Assembly: GCA_002495645.1 (NCBI GenBank)
Contig: DAGF01000043.1
Coordinates: 1-9,249 of the forward strand
Source of the DNA: Euryarchaeota archaeon UBA549
Lineage (GTDB): Archaea > Thermoplasmatota > Poseidoniia > Poseidoniales > Poseidoniaceae
DNA length: 9,249 nt
Direction: 5' to 3'
In this document: positions 6,455-9,249 of the stretch, piece by piece
How positions within the stretch are numbered: the first letter of the stretch is position 1
Layout: every line of letters begins with the position of its first letter
Notes under the pieces: generated by a model
What the model saw: the letters and a program-made list of their open reading frames with translations, nothing else
The model's database searches: none
What the model was told of the DNA's origin: nothing
Position numbers and translations under genes: made by a program

Positions 6455-8780
6455 GAAGGGCGGCACACGCCATCAGCATGGAGGGGTTATTATTCGACAA
6501 GAACCACGTGCGCGAACGCCCCCTGACAGCGTGCGTTTGAAGTTGAAGAAGCCCAAGAAAAAAGCAGCAGGCATCCCTGCTGTGACCTCATCTGCCATTC
6601 ATGGTTTGTCAAAAATGGGTCCTGTGAAGACCATTAAAACGCTCCGGATGGTGAATCAAAAAGAAGGATTTGATTGTCCGGGTTGTGCTTGGCCAGACCC
6701 TGACCACCGTACCGTGTTTGAATTCTGTGAAAACGGTGCAAAAGCAGTCGCGGATGAAGCGATGAAAGCCAATGTGACACCGGCCTATCTCGGTCAACAT
6801 TCTGTTCAAGAACTCGCTGAAATGAGTGATTTTGAATTGAATAATCTTGGACGAATCTCACACCCGGTCTATTTGGCGGCCAATTCTTCAAGATACGAAT
6901 CTATTTCATGGGAAGACGCTTTTGGAAAAATTTCTTCGGCCTTGCAAGCATGTTCTTCGCCTGACAATGCCGTGTTCTATACCTCTGGCCGCACCAGCAA
7001 TGAAGCCGCATTTCTCTACCAAGCCTTTGTTCGTGCTTTTGGTACCAATAACTTGCCAGATTGTTCAAACATGTGCCATGAGTCTAGCGGCAAGGGCCTC
7101 GGCCAAACCATTGGCATCGGAAAAGGTACCGTATCGCTTGATGATTTTCTTCATGCGGACACCATTCTCGTCATTGGACAAAATCCCGGAACAAATCACC
7201 CCCGCATGCTGACCGCGCTCCGAGATGCGAAAAAGCATGGAGCGCGTATCATCCACGTCAATCCGCTTCCAGAGGCAGGGTTGACACGATTCAAGCATCC
7301 TCAAGACTACATGAAAGGAGATTTGCGAACCACTACGCTGGCAGATATCCATCTGCCTGTCCGAATTGGAGGTGACGCTGCACTCCTCAAGGGCCTCATC
7401 AAGGTCCAATTAGAGGCGGGTGCTCTTGACCGTGAATTTATCAACAAAAAAACGCAAGGGTTTGAGGCCATGGCTGAAGCTGCCGGTGACATATCCTGGG
7501 AGACGATTACAGAGGATTCGGGCCTCTCAGAGCACGACATTCGTACCGCCGGTCAAATGCTTGCAAATTCCAAAGCCACCATCGCTTGCTGGGCCATGGG
7601 ATTGACACAACACCGCAACGGCGTTGCCGTGATTCAAGAAGTGGTCAACCTCCTGCTGATGAATGGCCATGTTGGTCGAAAAGGTGCAGGCTTTTGCCCT
7701 GTACGCGGCCATTCAAATGTTCAAGGTGACCGAACGGTGGGGATTTGGGAAGCGCCAACAGAAGCCTTCCTTGATCGTATGGAAACAGGGCTTGGGTTTG
7801 AATTGCCCCGTAACCATGGATACGATGTCGTTCGGGCCATAGAGGCTATGAAAGATGGAGAAGTGGATGTCTTCTTTTGCATGGGAGGTAATTTCCTCTC
7901 GGCAACACCGGACACCGATTTGACGGCCAAAGCCATTCAAAACATTGGCCTCACGATTCAAGTTTCAACCAAATTAAATCGGTCGCACCTCATCACTGGA
8001 AAAGAAGCGTTGATTTTGCCGTGCCTTGGACGTACGGAAAGAGACATTCAATCCAAAGGTGAGCAGTTCGTCAGTGTTGAAAATTCAATGGGGCAGGTTC
8101 ACCGGTCGATGGGTCGTTTGGCCCCTGCATCGCCTGACTTGCGCAGCGAACCTTGGATTGTTGCCAAAATGGCCGCTTCAACCCTTGGCCACGAACACCT
8201 GGATTGGCTTGACCTGGTCTCAAATTACGACAACATTCGGTCACTCATGGAGCGATCGCTGAACGGCTTTGACAACTACAACGAGCGCGTTCGTGAACCC
8301 AATGGTTTTGCTCTTCCAAATCCTCCAAAGGACAGCCAATCCTTCAGCACCGAAAGCGGTCTCGCTCAATTTACTGCACATGCCTTGCCAGATGTCCAAA
8401 TAAAAGATGACCAATATGTATTGATGACGCTTCGAAGCCACGACCAGTATAACACCACCATCTATGGGTTAAACGACCGATACCGAGGTGTAAGCGGTCA
8501 TCGAAGGGTGTTGTTCATGAACGCCAAAGACATGGTTGAAAGAGGATGGAAATCTCGCCAGCGTGTGAACATCACCAGTCACTTCAATGATGAGGTCAGG
8601 CATTCAAGCGATTGGCTCGTCGTGCCCTATGAAATTCCACGCAAGAACCTCGCTGCGTACTTTCCAGAAGCCAATAGTTTGGTCCCTCTACATTCCACAG
8701 CCGATATCTCCAACACACCAACTTCGAAATGGATCGTTTGTACCCTTGCTGACTCCTCCACATCCTTGGAGGAGGAGTGA
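6417..8780 (+). CDS. FdhF/YdeP-family molybdopterin oxidoreductase (formate dehydrogenase-like)
   Basis: Large Mo/W-bis-PGD enzyme resembling E. coli YdeP, a formate dehydrogenase alpha-like protein tied to acid resistance with no firmly known reaction. Numbering is from the TTG at 6417. Family blocks: G-F-D-C-P-G-C-A-W-P-D-P (Cys87, Cys90) with F-C-E-N-G (Cys104), probably Fe-S; F-Y-T-S-G-R-T-S-N-E-A-A-F; C-S-N-M-C-H-E (Cys220-His221, aligning with SeCys140-His141 of E. coli FdhF); G-Q-N-P-G-T-N-H-P-R-M; V-R-G-H-S-N-V-Q-G (Arg430, aligning with Arg333); and a C-terminal cofactor domain with L-R-S-H-D-Q-Y-N-T-T-I-Y-G. Cys220 is TGC, so this is not a selenoprotein. The 5' end is unresolved: 6417 is only the outer limit, overlaps fdhD by 38 bases and lacks an SD. 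The true start is probably between 6478 and 6531 (GTG). No electron-transfer subunit gene is nearby. Confidence 0.93.
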   Translation: MGLLRGGYSGTIEKGGTRHQHGGVIIRQEPRARTPPDSVRLKLKKPKKKAAGIPAVTSSAIHGLSKMGPVKTIKTLRMVNQKEGFDCPGCAWPDPDHRTVFEFCENGAKAVADEAMKANVTPAYLGQHSVQELAEMSDFELNNLGRISHPVYLAANSSRYESISWEDAFGKISSALQACSSPDNAVFYTSGRTSNEAAFLYQAFVRAFGTNNLPDCSNMCHESSGKGLGQTIGIGKGTVSLDDFLHADTILVIGQNPGTNHPRMLTALRDAKKHGARIIHVNPLPEAGLTRFKHPQDYMKGDLRTTTLADIHLPVRIGGDAALLKGLIKVQLEAGALDREFINKKTQGFEAMAEAAGDISWETITEDSGLSEHDIRTAGQMLANSKATIACWAMGLTQHRNGVAVIQEVVNLLLMNGHVGRKGAGFCPVRGHSNVQGDRTVGIWEAPTEAFLDRMETGLGFELPRNHGYDVVRAIEAMKDGEVDVFFCMGGNFLSATPDTDLTAKAIQNIGLTIQVSTKLNRSHLITGKEALILPCLGRTERDIQSKGEQFVSVENSMGQVHRSMGRLAPASPDLRSEPWIVAKMAASTLGHEHLDWLDLVSNYDNIRSLMERSLNGFDNYNERVREPNGFALPNPPKDSQSFSTESGLAQFTAHALPDVQIKDDQYVLMTLRSHDQYNTTIYGLNDRYRGVSGHRRVLFMNAKDMVERGWKSRQRVNITSHFNDEVRHSSDWLVVPYEIPRKNLAAYFPEANSLVPLHSTADISNTPTSKWIVCTLADSSTSLEEE
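6480..6486 (+). promoter_or_regulatory. SD-like GGAGGGG near the probable start of the oxidoreductase
   Basis: GGAGGGG is the only SD-like string close to the likely N-terminus. In the reading frame of the gene it is followed by GTT, ATT, ATT at 6486-6494, none a usual start codon. The nearby ATG (6478-6480) is out of frame and would come into frame if the G run were one base longer. Confidence 0.35.
8753..8774 (+). promoter_or_regulatory. Hairpin that buries the SD of the MFS gene
   Basis: CTCCTCCA (8753-8760) pairs perfectly with TGGAGGAG (8767-8774) across a 6-base loop. A second register pairs ACTCCTCC (8752-8759) with GGAGGAGT (8771-8778). In both, the GGAGG repeats that form the ribosome-binding site of the next gene are in the stem. 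The left arm lies in the last codons of the oxidoreductase gene, so a ribosome finishing that gene would open the hairpin. The pairing is seen directly; the coupling role is inference. Confidence 0.6.
8768..8777 (+). promoter_or_regulatory. Shine-Dalgarno of the MFS gene
   Basis: GGAGGAGGAG ends 2 nt before the ATG at 8780. Its first GGAGG (8768-8772) is 7 nt before the ATG, a favourable distance. It also encodes the Glu-rich tail of the oxidoreductase. Confidence 0.75.
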
Positions 8781-9249
8781 TGACATCCCGGACCTATTCG
8801 CAGTTGATTCGTGAGAATCGCGAATTTCGTCGTTTGTGGATTGCTGCAGTCATCTCCATGCTTGGAGAATGGTTCAACACCATTGCCTTGTTTTTCCTCA
8901 TCCTTGAGTATACAGAGAGCGAATTTTTGCTTGGACTTCTGTTTACGGTTCGAATGGCTGGATTTGCACTTCTCCAGCCCTTGATTGGCCTCATGGCTGA
9001 CCGATTTAACCGAAAAATGCTGATGATTGTTTCAAACCTCATGCAAGCGGTGCTGGCCTTGGTGTTCTTGTTGGTCAACGATGCCAGTGACATCGTCTGG
9101 ATGATAGGTTTGTCAGGCTTGATGATGGTGTTGCACGGCGTCTACATGACGGCTGAACGAGCCTCACTACCGAACGTGGTTTCGGAGGAAGACCTGGCAA
9201 CAGCGAACGCCCTTGATGCAGCGTCCTGGTCAACGGCCTTGTGTATTGG
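8780..9249 (+). CDS. MFS transporter, N-terminal part (cut by window end)
   Basis: Inner-membrane major facilitator transporter; 156 codons are visible and the frame runs out of the window. After a charged cytoplasmic N-terminus (R-E-N-R-E-F-R-R-L-W), hydrophobic segments lie at about 19-42, 48-72, 80-99 and 105-123, consistent with the first four transmembrane helices. The loop after the second helix carries the MFS motif A (G-L-M-A-D-R-F-N-R-K, 70-79). The stretch R-A-S-L-P-N-V-V-S-E-E-D-L-A-T-A-N-A-L is typical of the drug/siderophore-exporter-like branch (MFS_3 type), but the substrate cannot be read from this. The ATG overlaps the oxidoreductase stop (TGATG) and has a strong SD, so it belongs to the same operon. 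A link to the redox enzyme, for example moving its substrate or product, is speculation. Confidence 0.9.
   Translation, partial: MTSRTYSQLIRENREFRRLWIAAVISMLGEWFNTIALFFLILEYTESEFLLGLLFTVRMAGFALLQPLIGLMADRFNRKMLMIVSNLMQAVLALVFLLVNDASDIVWMIGLSGLMMVLHGVYMTAERASLPNVVSEEDLATANALDAASWSTALCI

Noticed and set aside
6675..7090. Possible selenocysteine codon in the formate dehydrogenase-like gene
   Set aside because: The residue matching SeCys140 is encoded by TGC, and there is no in-frame TGA within the gene.
1..9249. CRISPR array, tRNA, insertion sequence or defence island
   Set aside because: I saw no repeat-spacer pattern, no tRNA-like cloverleaf, no transposase frame or terminal inverted repeats, and the genes are housekeeping or metabolic.

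Overview
The window looks archaeal and most likely euryarchaeal. A marine Thermoplasmatota/Poseidoniales-type genome would fit, but that placement is inference. The archaeal markers are a proteasome-activating nucleotidase (PAN) with a C-terminal HbYX tail, a zinc-ribbon/HTH multiprotein bridging factor 1 (MBF1), the rRNA-modifying enzyme Tsr3, and a methionyl-tRNA synthetase of the F-S-K-S-R signature type. Base composition looks moderate by eye. Coding density is very high: there is no non-coding stretch over about 110 bases, and I see no tRNA, rRNA, CRISPR array or insertion sequence.

Layout. (1) Bases 1-1569 (+) hold the 3' part of metG, ending in a fused tRNA-binding OB-fold domain. (2) A leftward block on the minus strand runs from 4508 down to 1570: pan, then glutamate formiminotransferase, then formimidoyl-THF cyclodeaminase. 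It meets metG tail to tail with no spacer, and both stop codons lie in one palindrome, TGATCA. (3) Bases 4509-4615 are a divergent control region with a centrally placed TATA-like element and a pair of direct repeats. (4) A tightly packed rightward block starts at 4616: mbf1, tsr3, fdhD, a YdeP-type molybdopterin oxidoreductase, and the start of an MFS transporter cut by the window end.

How the genes work together. The two folate enzymes act in sequence: the formimino group of formiminoglutamate (from histidine breakdown) goes to THF and is then deaminated to methenyl-THF. FdhD sulfurates the molybdenum cofactor of formate-dehydrogenase-type enzymes, and the gene right after it encodes such an enzyme, so these two are a maturase-client pair. 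Tsr3 and MBF1 belong to ribosome biogenesis and transcription/translation. Genes inside the two blocks mostly have strong Shine-Dalgarno sequences (SD) overlapping the previous stop, twice with a TTG start. The two genes that lead the blocks have little or no SD, which points to two initiation modes in this organism.

The best points for follow-up are a perfectly spaced internal SD plus ATG in metG that could release a free tRNA-binding domain, a hairpin that buries the SD of the MFS gene, the divergent promoter with its 22-nt-spaced repeats, and the unresolved start of the oxidoreductase gene, where a one-base slip in a G run is plausible. I did not find a clearly new defence or mobile system.
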